Shown: positions 10,535 through 20,040, counted from the first letter of the stretch. The stretch: 64,000 bases of DNA from Vibrio aquaticus (GCF_003970385.1 NZ_RXZH01000012.1:1-64000); one strand, 5' to 3'. Notes: generated by a model from the letters alone, not told the origin. Translations and numbers: made by a program.

Positions 10535-11815
10535 ATGAATGTTCGCGCAGCTGCTGCAAACGTCCTTTTCCAAGTGGTCGATAAAGGCCAATCTCTTTCA
10601 CACGCATTACCTGCGGCGCAAAAAACCATCAGACCAAGAGACCACGCACTCTTACAAGAGATCTGTTACGGCGCTCTGCGTTACTTGCCTCGCTTAGAGT
10701 CTATCGCTAATGAGCTGATGGATAATCCGTTGAAAGGGAAAAAGCGTGTTTTCCACCACTTGATCCTAGTTGGCCTGTACCAACTGAGTTTCATGCGTAT
10801 TCCAGCACATGCGGCAGTAGCGGAAACCGTAGAGGGCACCAAGACGTTGAAAGGCCCAAGCCTACGCGGTCTGATCAATGCAGTTTTACGCAGTTACCTG
10901 CGTGAACAAGAAGAGCTGGATGAGAAAGCCGTTAGCCACAACGCGGGCAAATATGGTCACCCAAATTGGTTGCTGAACATGCTGCGCGAGAGCTACCCAG
11001 AACAATGGGAACAGTTGGTCGAAGCGAACAACAGCAAAGCGCCAATGTGGCTGCGTGTTAACCGCCAACACCATACTCGTGATGAATATCTAGAACTGCT
11101 GAAAGATGCAAACATTGAATTCAGCATTCACCCAGAAGCAGCCGATGCCATAAAATTGGCTTCACCTTGTGACGTCACGCTTCTACCCGGTTTCGACCGT
11201 GGTTGGGTTTCAGTCCAAGATGCAGCAGCTCAGCTGTCTGTAAACTACTTGCAGCCACAAGATGGTGAGCTGATTCTTGATTGTTGTGCAGCGCCAGGCG
11301 GTAAAACAGCACACATTTTAGAGCATACAGAAGACACTGAAGTGGTTGCGATTGACTGTGATGCCAAGCGTCTTGATCGTGTCTACGATAACCTAGAACG
11401 CCTGCAATTACGTGCCGATGTGATTTGTGGTGACGCTCGTTACCCGCAAGAGTGGTGGACAGGCGAGAAGTTTGACCGCATTCTGCTGGATGCGCCATGT
11501 TCAGCGACCGGTGTTATTCGCCGCCACCCTGATATTAAATGGCTACGCAGAGCGAACGACATCGATGCGTTGGCAGAACTGCAGAGCGAAATCATGGATG
11601 CGATGTGGGGACAATTGAAAGCCGGCGGCACCATGGTGTACGCAACTTGCTCAATCACGCCACAGGAAAACGTGCTACAAGTGAAAGCATTCCTTGAACG
11701 TACCAGTAATGCAACCTTGGTCGGCTCTGACATTGAACATCCTGGCCGCCAAATTTTACCTGGTGAAGAGGACATGGACGGCTTCTACTATGCCGTCTTA
11801 ACCAAGAACGCATAA
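10535..11815 (+). CDS. rsmB: 16S rRNA m5C967 methyltransferase
   Basis: RsmB (Sun/Fmu) methylates C967 of 16S rRNA with SAM. The 426-residue protein has a NusB-like RNA-binding domain in the first ~140 residues and a Rossmann methyltransferase domain. SAM motif I is [11 protein letters not shown] (248-258). The two conserved cysteines of m5C enzymes are visible: Cys322 in LDAPCSATG (PC motif) and Cys372 in YATCS (TC motif). It lies between fmt and trkA as in E. coli. Confidence 0.96.
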   Translation: MNVRAAAANVLFQVVDKGQSLSHALPAAQKTIRPRDHALLQEICYGALRYLPRLESIANELMDNPLKGKKRVFHHLILVGLYQLSFMRIPAHAAVAETVEGTKTLKGPSLRGLINAVLRSYLREQEELDEKAVSHNAGKYGHPNWLLNMLRESYPEQWEQLVEANNSKAPMWLRVNRQHHTRDEYLELLKDANIEFSIHPEAADAIKLASPCDVTLLPGFDRGWVSVQDAAAQLSVNYLQPQDGELILDCCAAPGGKTAHILEHTEDTEVVAIDCDAKRLDRVYDNLERLQLRADVICGDARYPQEWWTGEKFDRILLDAPCSATGVIRRHPDIKWLRRANDIDALAELQSEIMDAMWGQLKAGGTMVYATCSITPQENVLQVKAFLERTSNATLVGSDIEHPGRQILPGEEDMDGFYYAVLTKNA

Positions 11816-11818
11816 ATA

Positions 11819-11852
11819 ATAAGGCGGTGACAATATTTGTCGCCGCCTTTTC
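11819..11852 (+). terminator. hairpin between rsmB and trkA
   Basis: AAGGCGGtGAC (11821-11831) pairs with GTCgCCGCCTT, closing a loop of AT-rich bases, and is followed by TTCAG. It starts 5 nt after the rsmB stop. This may end most rsmB transcripts or attenuate entry into trkAH. Confidence 0.65.
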
Positions 11853-11874
11853 AGTAGTTAGACGAGAGAAACCT

Positions 11875-13251
11875 ATGAAAATCATCATTCTTGGTGCAGG
11901 TCAGGTTGGCGGCACACTGGCAGAAAACCTCGTTGGTGAAAACAACGACATCACCATCGTAGACCGAAACAGCGATCGGCTGCGTGAACTGCAAGACAAA
12001 TACGACTTGCGTGTAGTCAACGGCTACGCAAGCCACCCAGACGTCCTGCGCGAGGCCGGTGCTCAAGATGCCGATATGTTGGTTGCTGTAACCAATATGG
12101 ATGAAACCAACATGGCCGCCTGTCAGGTTGCCTTTTCTCTGTTTAACACCCCTAACCGAATTGCTCGTATTCGTTCTCCGCAATATTTATCGGAAAAAGA
12201 AGCCCTATTCCAATCCGGTGCGGTGCCCGTCGATCACCTTATCGCGCCAGAAGAACTCGTAACAAGCTACATCGAGCGCCTCATCCAATATCCTGGCGCA
12301 CTGCAGGTTGTGAGCTTTGCCGAACAGAAAGTCAGCCTAGTAGCAGTAAAAGCTTACTATGGTGGCCCACTAGTAGGTAATGCGCTTTCTGCTCTGCGTG
12401 AGCATATGCCACATATTGATACCCGTGTGGCGGCGATTTTCCGCCAAGGCCGTCCTATTCGCCCACAAGGCACGACCATTATTGAAGCCGATGATGAAGT
12501 GTTCTTCGTAGCAGCAAGTAACCACATTCGCTCGGTAATGAGTGAGCTACAACGTCTAGAGAAACCTTACCGCCGCATCATGATTGTCGGTGGTGGTAAC
12601 ATCGGTGCTAGCCTTGCTCGCCGATTAGAACAGTCTTACAGCGTTAAGCTAATTGAACGCAGTTACCAACGCGCTGAAAAACTCTCAGAAGAACTAGAGA
12701 ACACCATCGTTTTCTGTGGCGATGCCGCAGACCAAGAACTGCTGGTTGAAGAGAACATCGACCAGGTTGATGTGTTTATTGCTCTTACCAACGAAGATGA
12801 AACCAACATCATGTCTGCGATGCTGGCAAAACGCATGGGCGCCAAAAAGGTAATGGTGCTTATCCAGCGTGGTGCTTACGTTGATTTGGTACAAGGCGGC
12901 GTGATTGACGTGGCGATTTCTCCACAACAAGCGACCATCTCTGCCCTTTTGACCCACGTTCGCCGCGCCGACATTGTTAACGTATCATCATTACGCCGAG
13001 GCGCTGCCGAAGCAATCGAAGCGATTGCTCACGGTGACGAAACCACCTCTAAAGTGGTTGGCCGAGCGATTGGCGACATCAAGCTGCCACCGGGTACCAC
13101 CATTGGTGCGATTGTACGTGGTGAAGAAGTCCTGATTGCGCATGATAGAACCGTTATCGAGCAAGATGACCACGTTGTCATGTTCCTTGTCGACAAAAAA
13201 TACGTACCTGATGTCGAAGCGCTATTCCAACCGAGTCCGTTCTTCCTGTAA
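11875..13251 (+). CDS. trkA: Trk potassium uptake system, NAD-binding regulator TrkA
   Basis: TrkA is the cytosolic, nucleotide-binding gating subunit of the Trk K+ uptake system and works with TrkH. The 458-residue length equals the E. coli protein. It consists of two RCK (KTN) halves, each opening with a Rossmann loop: [13 protein letters not shown] near residue 7 and [13 protein letters not shown] near 239. I start at ATG 11875 (MKIIILGAG), preceded by GAGAG; an in-frame upstream GTG/ATG-type extension would run through the terminator hairpin. trkH follows after 9 nt. Confidence 0.97.
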   Translation: MKIIILGAGQVGGTLAENLVGENNDITIVDRNSDRLRELQDKYDLRVVNGYASHPDVLREAGAQDADMLVAVTNMDETNMAACQVAFSLFNTPNRIARIRSPQYLSEKEALFQSGAVPVDHLIAPEELVTSYIERLIQYPGALQVVSFAEQKVSLVAVKAYYGGPLVGNALSALREHMPHIDTRVAAIFRQGRPIRPQGTTIIEADDEVFFVAASNHIRSVMSELQRLEKPYRRIMIVGGGNIGASLARRLEQSYSVKLIERSYQRAEKLSEELENTIVFCGDAADQELLVEENIDQVDVFIALTNEDETNIMSAMLAKRMGAKKVMVLIQRGAYVDLVQGGVIDVAISPQQATISALLTHVRRADIVNVSSLRRGAAEAIEAIAHGDETTSKVVGRAIGDIKLPPGTTIGAIVRGEEVLIAHDRTVIEQDDHVVMFLVDKKYVPDVEALFQPSPFFL

Positions 13252-13260
13252 GGCTCCTTT

Positions 13261-14706
13261 ATGGTCAATTTTCGTCCCGTACTATTTGTAATAGGGTTGG
13301 TGCTCTCTAAGCTCGCCCTATTTATGTACGTTCCGACTGCGGTTGCCTTTATCACAGGTACCGCAGGTTTTCTTGAGTTTGGGCAAGCGGTCATCATTAC
13401 GCACCTTGCGGCGTTTCTCTGTCTCACGCTAGGGCGAACCAAGTCTTTCAAACTCAGTGTTCGGGATATGTTCCTGATCACCAGCTTAGTGTGGATGATT
13501 GCCAGTGCCTTTGCGGCGCTGCCGTTTGTTTTTATCAACCATATCAGCTTCACCGATGCCTACTTCGAAACCATGTCAGGGATTACCACCACGGGTTCTA
13601 CGGTACTCAGTGGCTTAGATAATATGGCGCCGAGCATTCTGCTATGGCGCAGCATCTTACAGTGGCTTGGTGGGATTGGCTTTATCGTTATGGCGGTTGC
13701 GGTACTGCCGATGCTCAACGTAGGTGGTATGAAGCTGTTCCATACCGAATCGTCCGATTGGTCAGATAAGAGTAGCCCAAGAGCAAAAACGGTCGCTAAG
13801 AATATCGTCGTGGTCTATTTGGTGCTCACTGGTCTCTGCATGCTTGGCTACCTAGCAACCGGCATGACATTGTTTGAAGCCATCAACCATGCCTTTACCA
13901 CGCTCTCTACTGGTGGCTATTCCACTTCTGACGGGTCAATGAACCACTTTGCTAACTCGGCACACTGGATTGCTACCCTGTTTATGTTCTTGGGTGGCCT
14001 GCCCTTCTTGCTGTTTGTCGCCGCCATGCGAAAACGCCGACTCGATCAGCTGATCAATGATGCCCAAGTGCGAGGCTTCACTTATCTGTTTTTGGTTAGC
14101 AGCGTGATTATCTCGGCTTGGCTGGTGATTCGTGATGGCTACACAGTGCTGGATGCGCTGCGAGTATCGATGTTCAACATCGTTTCAGTGGTCACTACGA
14201 CAGGGTTTGGCTTAGAAGATTTTACCGCTTGGGGCGCACTGCCAACGACGCTGTTTGCCTTCTTGATGATGGCGGGCGCATGTTCAGGTTCAACGTCTGG
14301 CGGCATCAAAATCTTCCGCTTTCAGATTGCGATTACTCTGCTCAACAAACAGATGATGAAGCTTATCCACCCGTCAGGTGTATTTGTTCAACGCTACAAT
14401 CAACGACCAGTGAATGATGACATCGTCCGCTCAGTAGTCGCTTTCGGTTTAACCTTCTTTATCACTATTATCGTGATTGCAGGTGGCCTAAGTGCCATGG
14501 GGTTAGACCCAATTACCAGTATCTCAGGTGCGATTACAGCCGTTGCTAACGTTGGCCCAGGCATGGGTAGCGTCATTGGCCCAACGGGTAACTTCGCTCC
14601 TTTGCCTGACGCCGCTAAATGGCTACTAAGCTTAGGTATGTTGATGGGTCGACTGGAAATTCTGACCTTGTTAGTGCTATTTTTCCCCGCTTTCTGGCGA
14701 CGCTAA
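13261..14706 (+). CDS. trkH: Trk potassium uptake channel TrkH
   Basis: TrkH is the inner-membrane K+ channel subunit of the Trk system. The 481-residue protein is strongly hydrophobic with four repeated M1-P-M2 units; selectivity-filter-like segments are visible at [21 protein letters not shown] and NVGPGMG. It directly follows trkA, giving an operon-encoded channel and gating subunit. The stop at 14704-14706 overlaps the end of the convergent trhA-like gene by 4 nt. Confidence 0.96.
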   Translation: MVNFRPVLFVIGLVLSKLALFMYVPTAVAFITGTAGFLEFGQAVIITHLAAFLCLTLGRTKSFKLSVRDMFLITSLVWMIASAFAALPFVFINHISFTDAYFETMSGITTTGSTVLSGLDNMAPSILLWRSILQWLGGIGFIVMAVAVLPMLNVGGMKLFHTESSDWSDKSSPRAKTVAKNIVVVYLVLTGLCMLGYLATGMTLFEAINHAFTTLSTGGYSTSDGSMNHFANSAHWIATLFMFLGGLPFLLFVAAMRKRRLDQLINDAQVRGFTYLFLVSSVIISAWLVIRDGYTVLDALRVSMFNIVSVVTTTGFGLEDFTAWGALPTTLFAFLMMAGACSGSTSGGIKIFRFQIAITLLNKQMMKLIHPSGVFVQRYNQRPVNDDIVRSVVAFGLTFFITIIVIAGGLSAMGLDPITSISGAITAVANVGPGMGSVIGPTGNFAPLPDAAKWLLSLGMLMGRLEILTLLVLFFPAFWRR

Positions 14707-15356
14707 ACCGGATCAACGTAGAGATAGATAGCAAAGAAATGGCAAGCGCATCCGGCTAATACAAATCCATGCCAAATTGCATGATTGTAAGGGATGCGCT
14801 TCATGACATAGAACACCACACCCAGCGAATAAATCACGCCACCAGCGGCCAATAAGGTTAGCCCTTCTACCGACAGGTTCATTGCGAGTTGGTAAATCAC
14901 AATCAAAGATAGCCAACCCATCGTCAGATAAGTCACCAGTGATAGCTTTTTAAAGCGATAGACGAAGGCTAACTTCATCACAATCCCAAATAACGCAATG
15001 CCCCAAATTACCGCCATCAGTCCGATAGCCAATGGCGTTCTTAATGTGACAAGCAAGAAAGGGGTATAACTGCCAGCAATCAGTAAGTAGATGGCGCAGT
15101 GATCAAAGGTTTTTAACGCACGCTTCGCGCGAGGATTAGGAATGGCGTGATAAAGCGTCGAGGCAAGAAATAGCAGAATCATGCTGCCGCCATAAACACT
15201 CATACTGACAATCGTCATTGTGTCGGCATTGTGCTGAGAAGCCTTGGTGAGCAGTAAGACTAAACCAACAATACTAAGTAGCATGCCTAACGCATGAGTC
15301 AACGTATTAGCGAACTCTTCTTTTACACTGTATTCGGCAGCAGGATGGGTAGGCAT
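14703..15356 (-). CDS. trhA: hemolysin III/TrhA (PAQR-like) membrane protein
   Basis: A membrane protein of the hemolysin III family (YqfA/TrhA), with about seven hydrophobic helices. Conserved PAQR-type polar motifs are visible: [17 protein letters not shown] and [17 protein letters not shown], plus [17 protein letters not shown] at the C-terminus, giving the Asp/His residues expected of the metal site. E. coli TrhA affects membrane lipid/energy homeostasis; haemolytic activity here is not implied. I start at ATG 15356 (217 residues); an in-frame TTG at 15395 lies inside a 28-bp palindrome and is unlikely. Confidence 0.85.
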   Translation of the reverse strand: MPTHPAAEYSVKEEFANTLTHALGMLLSIVGLVLLLTKASQHNADTMTIVSMSVYGGSMILLFLASTLYHAIPNPRAKRALKTFDHCAIYLLIAGSYTPFLLVTLRTPLAIGLMAVIWGIALFGIVMKLAFVYRFKKLSLVTYLTMGWLSLIVIYQLAMNLSVEGLTLLAAGGVIYSLGVVFYVMKRIPYNHAIWHGFVLAGCACHFFAIYLYVDPV

Positions 15357-15368
15357 GCGTGTCACACT

Positions 15369-15396
15369 CTTGAGTAAATTGGAACAATTACTCAAG
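15369..15396 (-). promoter_or_regulatory. 28-bp palindrome upstream of trhA
   Basis: CTTGAGTAA and TTACTCAAG are perfect 9-bp arms; inner bases TTG and CAA extend the pairing. It ends about 12 bp before the trhA start codon. It could be a repressor operator or an mRNA hairpin near the ribosome site. I do not recognise the motif. Confidence 0.5.
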
Positions 15397-15447
15397 AGTA
15401 TTACACATTAAGCGTACACTTGTAAGCTGAAATATTTTAACTTTCTG

Positions 15448-16245
15448 TTAAGAATGGCTATCTAAATACTCAAGTACCTGCTTACCCGCTTCTACCGCCG
15501 ATGTATTTAGTGGTAGTGACAACTCTCGTTTCAGCTGACCTACTCCGAGTAAGCTCGCCAACATCCCTTTGGCCCCTTCGCGATGACGATCCACTTCAAA
15601 CCACAGCTTGAGTTCATCATCGGTTCGATAAGCGACCACTTCAAGCTCTCGCCAACGACCATGAAAAGGCCCTGTTGTCGGTACAAATTCAAATTCTTGG
15701 ACAAATGGCATCGCAAAGCCATCGACCTCTTCACACTCTACCTGCCTAATACGCAAGCCTTGCTCTTCCAACGCGGTAAAAATGCCGTCCAACAACGGAT
15801 CAGGACGAACAGTAAGAATGTCTTTGTCGGTTGGATCTTTCGCCATCGCGATATCTAAGCCCGTTTCCAACCACACTTTGGAGTCGCCAATCGTCACTGG
15901 GGTATTCCAAGGGACATCGAGCTCAACCTCAAAGTCGCGAGTTTCACCCGGCTTAATCGTAAACGCGTAAGGCAATGACCATTTGGCTAACACATAGCTT
16001 GCCGGCACTCGGCGCATACGCCCAGCCGTCTGTTTGCTCTTATCATGATCTGCGGGCATCTCTTTGATGTAACGGCAATAGAGTTTCAAATCGATATTAT
16101 CGATCTCTTGCTCCGTTGATCCGCCATAGACATGAATGGTGATATTGACCTTTTGGCCCGGGTGCAATACCTCTTGCTGCAGAACTGAATCTACATTCGC
16201 CGAACCAATACCAAAACTTGCCAAAGTTTTCTTAAATAACGACAT
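15448..16245 (-). CDS. Spo0M-like (arrestin-fold) protein
   Basis: A 265-residue protein resembling the Spo0M/SpoOM family, named after a Bacillus sporulation-control protein and having an arrestin-like beta fold. The N-terminus MSLFKKTLASFGIGSANVD and the block YVLAKWSLPYAFTIKPGE followed by LDVPWNTPVTIGDSKVWLET are family-like. There is no signal peptide. Sporulation is absent in vibrios, so its role is unknown. It is transcribed alone, 52 bp upstream of trhA on the same strand. Confidence 0.85.
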   Translation of the reverse strand: MSLFKKTLASFGIGSANVDSVLQQEVLHPGQKVNITIHVYGGSTEQEIDNIDLKLYCRYIKEMPADHDKSKQTAGRMRRVPASYVLAKWSLPYAFTIKPGETRDFEVELDVPWNTPVTIGDSKVWLETGLDIAMAKDPTDKDILTVRPDPLLDGIFTALEEQGLRIRQVECEEVDGFAMPFVQEFEFVPTTGPFHGRWRELEVVAYRTDDELKLWFEVDRHREGAKGMLASLLGVGQLKRELSLPLNTSAVEAGKQVLEYLDSHS

Positions 16246-16393
16246 AGTTACCTCTTGGTTTCAAAAGTGATTCAATAACTTTCATACTAATCTCGTTTAC
16301 TGTCTCACTGCTACTACCTGCTTCACATAATTGTAGCCAACGAAAAACGATTAGATATCGACCAATCTGACTGATAATGCTAATCTATTTATT

Positions 16394-16409
16394 GATATGC
16401 GTGCATATC
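16394..16409. promoter_or_regulatory. palindrome GATATGCGTGCATATC
   Basis: Two 6-bp arms (GATATG/CATATC) around CGTG lie in the spacer between the divergent Spo0M-like gene and the small-ORF locus. The position suits an operator, but I know no matching regulator. The remaining bases 16246-16393 are AT-rich with no clear gene. Confidence 0.35.
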
Positions 16410-16466
16410 ACTACTCCTGATTAATTATTTGGATTGGCGAAAGCCAAAAAGAGCCAAACTTCAGCA

Positions 16467-16550
16467 ATGAAGATCGACTCATGGTTAATCAGGCCATTAC
16501 ATTGGCAATGGATATGCCTGACAGTTAGGTATGTTAAATGCGCCCAATGA
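16467..16550 (+). CDS. possible 27-codon leader ORF
   Basis: ATG at 16467 opens a 27-codon frame (MKIDSWLIRPLHWQWICLTV then seven more residues) rich in Trp and hydrophobic residues. Its TGA overlaps the ATG of the next small frame in the arrangement ATGA, the usual geometry of coupled translation. No convincing ribosome site is seen, so this is a weak candidate. Confidence 0.25.
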   Translation: MKIDSWLIRPLHWQWICLTVRYVKCAQ

Positions 16551-16705
16551 CCGTCAGGTTTTCGCACACTAACCGTAGTGCGATGCGCCGCCGCAGTGGC
16601 TTTACAGCTGCTCCAGTAGCAAAGAAAACAGCTCCGACAATGACACTCGTTGAAAAGAGTGCTATCACAGCCTCAGTTTCAACCAAAGTTGTTCAGGCAG
16701 CTTAG
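16538..16705 (+). CDS. small basic protein of unknown function (55 codons)
   Basis: A 55-residue frame begins [20 protein letters not shown] and ends KVVQAA, with a basic first half and an Ala/Thr/Ser/Val-rich second half. I do not recognise it. Two starts are possible: ATG 16538, with AGG 8 nt upstream, or ATG 16547, which overlaps the stop of a 27-codon frame. A strong terminator begins 3 nt after the stop, which supports a discrete transcript. It could instead be a small RNA whose frame is incidental. Spo0M-like and yihD genes flank it. Confidence 0.45.
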   Translation: MRPMTVRFSHTNRSAMRRRSGFTAAPVAKKTAPTMTLVEKSAITASVSTKVVQAA

Positions 16706-16707
16706 TT

Positions 16708-16737
16708 AAAAAGCGCAGTCTTCACTGCGCTTTTTTC
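16708..16737 (+). terminator. terminator of the small-ORF locus
   Basis: AAGCGCAGT-CTTC-ACTGCGCTT is a perfect 9-bp stem with a tetraloop, preceded by A residues and followed by TTTTCTTA. Confidence 0.92.
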
Positions 16738-16803
16738 TTACCTTCATTCAACCAATTTGATACCTTTAGCGTTAAATCATTACAAAAATCATGGAGAAAC
16801 CCT

Positions 16804-17070
16804 GTGAAGTGTCACCGTATTGAGGAGCTTCTTGAACTGCTTGAACCTGAATGGCAAAAAGATCAAGAACTTAACCTGCTACAAATGATCGTTAAATTGG
16901 CGCAAGAAGCAGGCTACGAAGGTAAGCTTGAAGGCCTCACTGACGATGTACTTATCTACCACCTTAAAATGCGTAACAGCGCAAAAGATGAGATGATCCC
17001 AGGCCTGAAAAAAGACCAAGAAGATGACTTTAAAACAGCGATCCTTCGAGCTCGCGGCATCATCGACTAG
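16804..17070 (+). CDS. yihD: YihD family protein (DUF1040)
   Basis: An 88-residue protein of the YihD/DUF1040 family, function unknown. The family core [27 protein letters not shown] and [12 protein letters not shown] is nearly identical to E. coli YihD. It starts with GTG, with GGAG 7 nt upstream, and the N-terminus [15 protein letters not shown] fits the family. In E. coli yihD, srkA and dsbA are neighbours; here the same trio is kept, with ccoG and a MITE-like element inserted between. Confidence 0.92.
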   Translation: MKCHRIEELLELLEPEWQKDQELNLLQMIVKLAQEAGYEGKLEGLTDDVLIYHLKMRNSAKDEMIPGLKKDQEDDFKTAILRARGIID

Positions 17071-17085
17071 ATAAAGATTGAAAGT

Positions 17086-17113
17086 AAAAAGCGGCGTCAG
17101 CCGCTTTTTTTAT
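17086..17113 (+). terminator. terminator of yihD
   Basis: AAAAAGCGGC-GTCA-GCCGCTTTTTTT is a strong stem with a long T-tract, 16 bp after the stop. Confidence 0.93.
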
Positions 17114-17168
17114 ATCTATTCTGATATGGAAGGACAAACTGTTAGGCGATTTATTTCTATAACTGTAC

Positions 17169-17436
17169 TAGGGTCTGTTGACCTTTTGCGGTTAAATTTT
17201 GTTCGAGATAAAAGCGTTTTAATCGCGGCGAGAGGTTTGTAGCCTAGTCATTCTAAGCAAAAAACTCTCAACAAAGAGAAAAACGCTTTTAGCCGAACCC
17301 TTTGGGCAGCGTTTGTGGCTCCTTTCTACTGCGTTATCGGCTTATCAGGTAGAGCAACTACATTTCAAAGCCTCTGCCTTGTATAAAGAACCCACAAACG
17401 GCTGCAAAAATCAGCTCAAAAGATCAACAGACCCTA
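17169..17436. mobile_element. MITE-like element with 20-bp terminal inverted repeats
   Basis: The left end TAGGGTCTGTTGACCTTTTG and the reverse complement of the right end differ at one base in 20. If the first two bases are the target duplication, the element is 264 bp flanked by TA, as made by IS630/mariner-type transposases. Internal inverted repeats are also present: TAAAAGCGTTTT (17209-17220) with AAAACGCTTTTA (17280-17291), and GCAGCGTTTGTGG (about 17318) with CCACAAACGGCTGC (about 17390). It has no coding frame. I recall closely similar repeats in other Vibrio genomes. Confidence 0.8.
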
Positions 17437-17582
17437 ATGTTTGTTGTTAAAGGTTGATAACCTTAAAGAAATGAAATTGTTATTGCGTATATAATCGCCG
17501 CCCATTAGTTAATACTAAAATTGCAATGTCTATAGAGTGTGAAACGTATAAATCACACCGCAAAGCCTAAGAAGGAAGCTTC
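17437..17582 (+). promoter_or_regulatory. ccoG upstream region
   Basis: A TATAAT at about 17496 lacks a good -35, so the promoter call is weak. GTGTGA and TCACAC occur as an inverted repeat with a 10-bp spacer (about 17536-17557), too far apart for a CRP site. I see no TTGAT-N4-ATCAA FNR site, although ccoG genes are often oxygen-regulated. AAGGAAG precedes the ccoG start. Confidence 0.4.
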
Positions 17583-19001
17583 ATGAGTCAGGACAAGATC
17601 GATATAAAAGATGTGACTCCTAAAACCTTTAACCCTAAGACGCACAAAACAAAGGGCGACAGGTTTAACCCTAGCAATCGTATTTATGTACGAGAAAGCA
17701 AAGGAACATTCCAGCAATTACGTCGCTACGGCGGATGGTTTCTGTTGCTCTTTTTTGCGTTGATTCCATGGATTCCCTATGGCGAGCGCCAAGCGATCTT
17801 GCTTGATATCGGCCAGCAGCAATTCAACTTTTTTGGTACCACCCTTTACCCGCAAGATCTTACCTTGCTGGCTTTGCTGTTTGTGATCGCGGCCTTTGCG
17901 CTGTTTTTCATTACCACCTTCCTCGGCCGGGTTTGGTGTGGCTATCTCTGCCCTCAAACCGTTTGGACCTTTATGTATATTTGGTTCGAAGAGAAGCTCG
18001 AGGGCAGCGCCAATAAACGCCGCAAACAGGATTCAGGTAAGCTAACCGCTAACTTAGCCATGCGCAAAGCGGCCAAACATGTCGCCTGGTGGGCCATTGC
18101 CCTTGCGACGGGTTTTACCTTCACCGGTTACTTTGTTCCTATCCAAGATTTGGTTGTGGGCTTCTTTACCTTCAGCGCTGAGTTTTGGCCTGTCTTCTGG
18201 GTACTGTTCTTTGCGGTTTGTACCTACGCGAATGCGGGCTGGATGCGTTCTATCATGTGTATCCACATGTGCCCTTACGCGCGTTTCCAATCTGCGATGT
18301 TCGATAAAGATACCTTCATTGTGGGCTATGACAGCAAGCGCGGCGAAACACGTGGCCCTCGCTCACGCAAAGCCGATCATAAAGCACTTGGCTTAGGCGA
18401 CTGTATCGATTGTGACTTATGTGTACAGGTCTGCCCAACCGGGATTGATATTCGTGATGGCCTACAATACGAATGTATCAACTGTGGTGCGTGTATTGAT
18501 GCCTGTGATAAAACCATGGACCGTATGGGCTATGAGAAAGGTCTTATTAGCTACACCACCGAGCACCGCTTATCGGGCAAACACACCAAAGTCGCTCGTC
18601 CTAAACTGCTTGGCTATGGTGCCATATTACTGGTTATGATTGGCTTGTTCTTCGTTCAGGTGGCGAGTGTCGACCCAGCAGGACTCAGTGTGCTTCGTGA
18701 CCGTAATCAGCTATTCAGAGTCAATGGAGCGGGTGAAATTGAAAACACCTACACACTTAAGATCATCAACAAAACTCAGCAAGAGCAACAATACACGCTG
18801 AATGTGGAAGGTTTGAGTGATGTCTCTTGGTACGGCAAGCAAACCGTGCAAGTGGACCCGGGCGAAGTATTAAACCTGCCGATGAGTTTAGGCATAAACC
18901 CTGATAATCTCAGCTCTCCTGTTTCGACAATTCAGTTTATACTGTCGGATAGCGAAGACTTCTCTATTTCAGTAGAAAGCCGCTTTATTAAGAAGCTTTA
19001 G
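17583..19001 (+). CDS. ccoG: cytochrome c oxidase accessory protein CcoG (RdxA/FixG)
   Basis: CcoG is an inner-membrane 4Fe-4S protein acting in copper reduction/maturation of cbb3-type cytochrome oxidase. The 472-residue protein has several transmembrane segments, the cysteine motif RVWCGYLCPQTVW, a ferredoxin-like pair CIDCDLCVQVCPTG and CINCGACIDACDKTMD, and a C-terminal Ig-like FixG domain from about residue 370. The usual ccoNOPQ and ccoI genes are not in the window, so this copy is solitary. AAGGAAG lies 4 nt before the ATG. Confidence 0.95.
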   Translation: MSQDKIDIKDVTPKTFNPKTHKTKGDRFNPSNRIYVRESKGTFQQLRRYGGWFLLLFFALIPWIPYGERQAILLDIGQQQFNFFGTTLYPQDLTLLALLFVIAAFALFFITTFLGRVWCGYLCPQTVWTFMYIWFEEKLEGSANKRRKQDSGKLTANLAMRKAAKHVAWWAIALATGFTFTGYFVPIQDLVVGFFTFSAEFWPVFWVLFFAVCTYANAGWMRSIMCIHMCPYARFQSAMFDKDTFIVGYDSKRGETRGPRSRKADHKALGLGDCIDCDLCVQVCPTGIDIRDGLQYECINCGACIDACDKTMDRMGYEKGLISYTTEHRLSGKHTKVARPKLLGYGAILLVMIGLFFVQVASVDPAGLSVLRDRNQLFRVNGAGEIENTYTLKIINKTQQEQQYTLNVEGLSDVSWYGKQTVQVDPGEVLNLPMSLGINPDNLSSPVSTIQFILSDSEDFSISVESRFIKKL

Positions 19002-19022
19002 ACTTTCTACCCACAGAATGGA

Positions 19023-19054
19023 AAGGGGCTCAGTAATGAGCCTCTTTTATTTTA
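19023..19054 (+). terminator. terminator of ccoG, upstream of srkA
   Basis: AAGGGGCTCA-GTAA-TGAGCCTCTT is a 10-bp stem with one G-T wobble and a tetraloop, then TTATTTTA. It lies 22 bp after the ccoG stop and contains two upstream in-frame start codons of srkA. Confidence 0.85.
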
Positions 19055-20040
19055 TGACCCAACAAGCATTTAACTTTGATGCCCTTACCCCAGATTTCAT
19101 GTGGTACGCATTAGAAAGCATTGGTATCCGAGCTGAGTCCGGTTTTCTTGCGCTCAATAGCTATGAAAACCGTGTTTATCAATTTACCGATGAAGAGCGT
19201 CAACGCTATGTGGTGAAGTTCTACCGCCCAGAGCGTTGGAGCGAAGCACAAATTCAAGAAGAGCATGACTTCACCCTTGAGCTCATTGAGTCCGAGATCC
19301 CAGTCGCGCCCCCCGTCAAGCTCAACGGTCAAACCTTGCATTACTACCAAGGCTACCTATTTGCGCTATTTGAAAGTGTCGGTGGGCGTCAATTTGAGGT
19401 CGACAACCTTGAGCAACTTGAAGGCGTGGGTCGATTCCTCGGTCGTATTCATAAAGTCGGCTCTCGCGCCCCGTTTGAACACCGACCAACCGTTGGTCTA
19501 GATGAATACCTTTATCAGCCACGCAAGCTCCTAGAGTCATCGCAATTTATCCCGATGCATCTAGAGAACGCTTTCTTTAATGATTTAGACCTACTGATTA
19601 AGTCGCTAGAGAACCAATGGAATAACTCGACCAATATCATTCGACTTCATGGTGACTGCCACCCGGGCAATATCTTATGGCGAGATGGGCCAATGTTTGT
19701 CGACCTGGACGACTCTCGTAATGGCCCTGCGATTCAAGACTTATGGATGCTACTCAACGGTGAGAGAGCCGATAAGATCATGCAGTTGGATATAATCTTG
19801 GAAGCGTATCAAGAGTTTAATGATTTCAATGTCAATGAATTGAAACTAATTGAGCCATTGCGCGGTCTACGTATGGTGCACTATATGGCATGGTTAGCAA
19901 AAAGATGGCAAGATCCGGCTTTTCCTATCGCTTTCCCTTGGTTTAATGATCCAAAATATTGGGAAAGCCAGGTACTGGCCATTAAAGAGCAAATCTCTGC
20001 ACTGGAAGAACCACCACTTTCGCTCATGCCGCAGTGGTAA
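19054..20040 (+). CDS. srkA: stress response kinase A (YihE/RdoA)
   Basis: SrkA is a Ser/Thr kinase with a choline-kinase/APH fold, linked to Cpx and oxidative stress in E. coli. The catalytic loop HGDCHPGNILW and the metal-binding FVDLDDSRNGP are clear, and LNSYENRVYQF is an exact family block. I start at ATG 19054 (328 residues), which aligns with E. coli MNNSAFTF. ATGs further upstream lie in the ccoG terminator hairpin, though the one at 19036 has the better ribosome site, AAAGGGG. dsbA follows after 24 nt, an arrangement known from E. coli, where the two are co-transcribed. Confidence 0.93.
   Translation: MTQQAFNFDALTPDFMWYALESIGIRAESGFLALNSYENRVYQFTDEERQRYVVKFYRPERWSEAQIQEEHDFTLELIESEIPVAPPVKLNGQTLHYYQGYLFALFESVGGRQFEVDNLEQLEGVGRFLGRIHKVGSRAPFEHRPTVGLDEYLYQPRKLLESSQFIPMHLENAFFNDLDLLIKSLENQWNNSTNIIRLHGDCHPGNILWRDGPMFVDLDDSRNGPAIQDLWMLLNGERADKIMQLDIILEAYQEFNDFNVNELKLIEPLRGLRMVHYMAWLAKRWQDPAFPIAFPWFNDPKYWESQVLAIKEQISALEEPPLSLMPQW

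Noticed and set aside
11175-11888. Antisense open frames over rsmB and trkA
   Set aside because: They follow the codon pattern of the sense genes and lack start signals; products are low-complexity His/Arg/Ser-rich.
17530-17560. CRP-like inverted repeat GTGTGA/TCACAC upstream of ccoG
   Set aside because: The arms are 10 bp apart; CRP sites need a 6-bp spacer.
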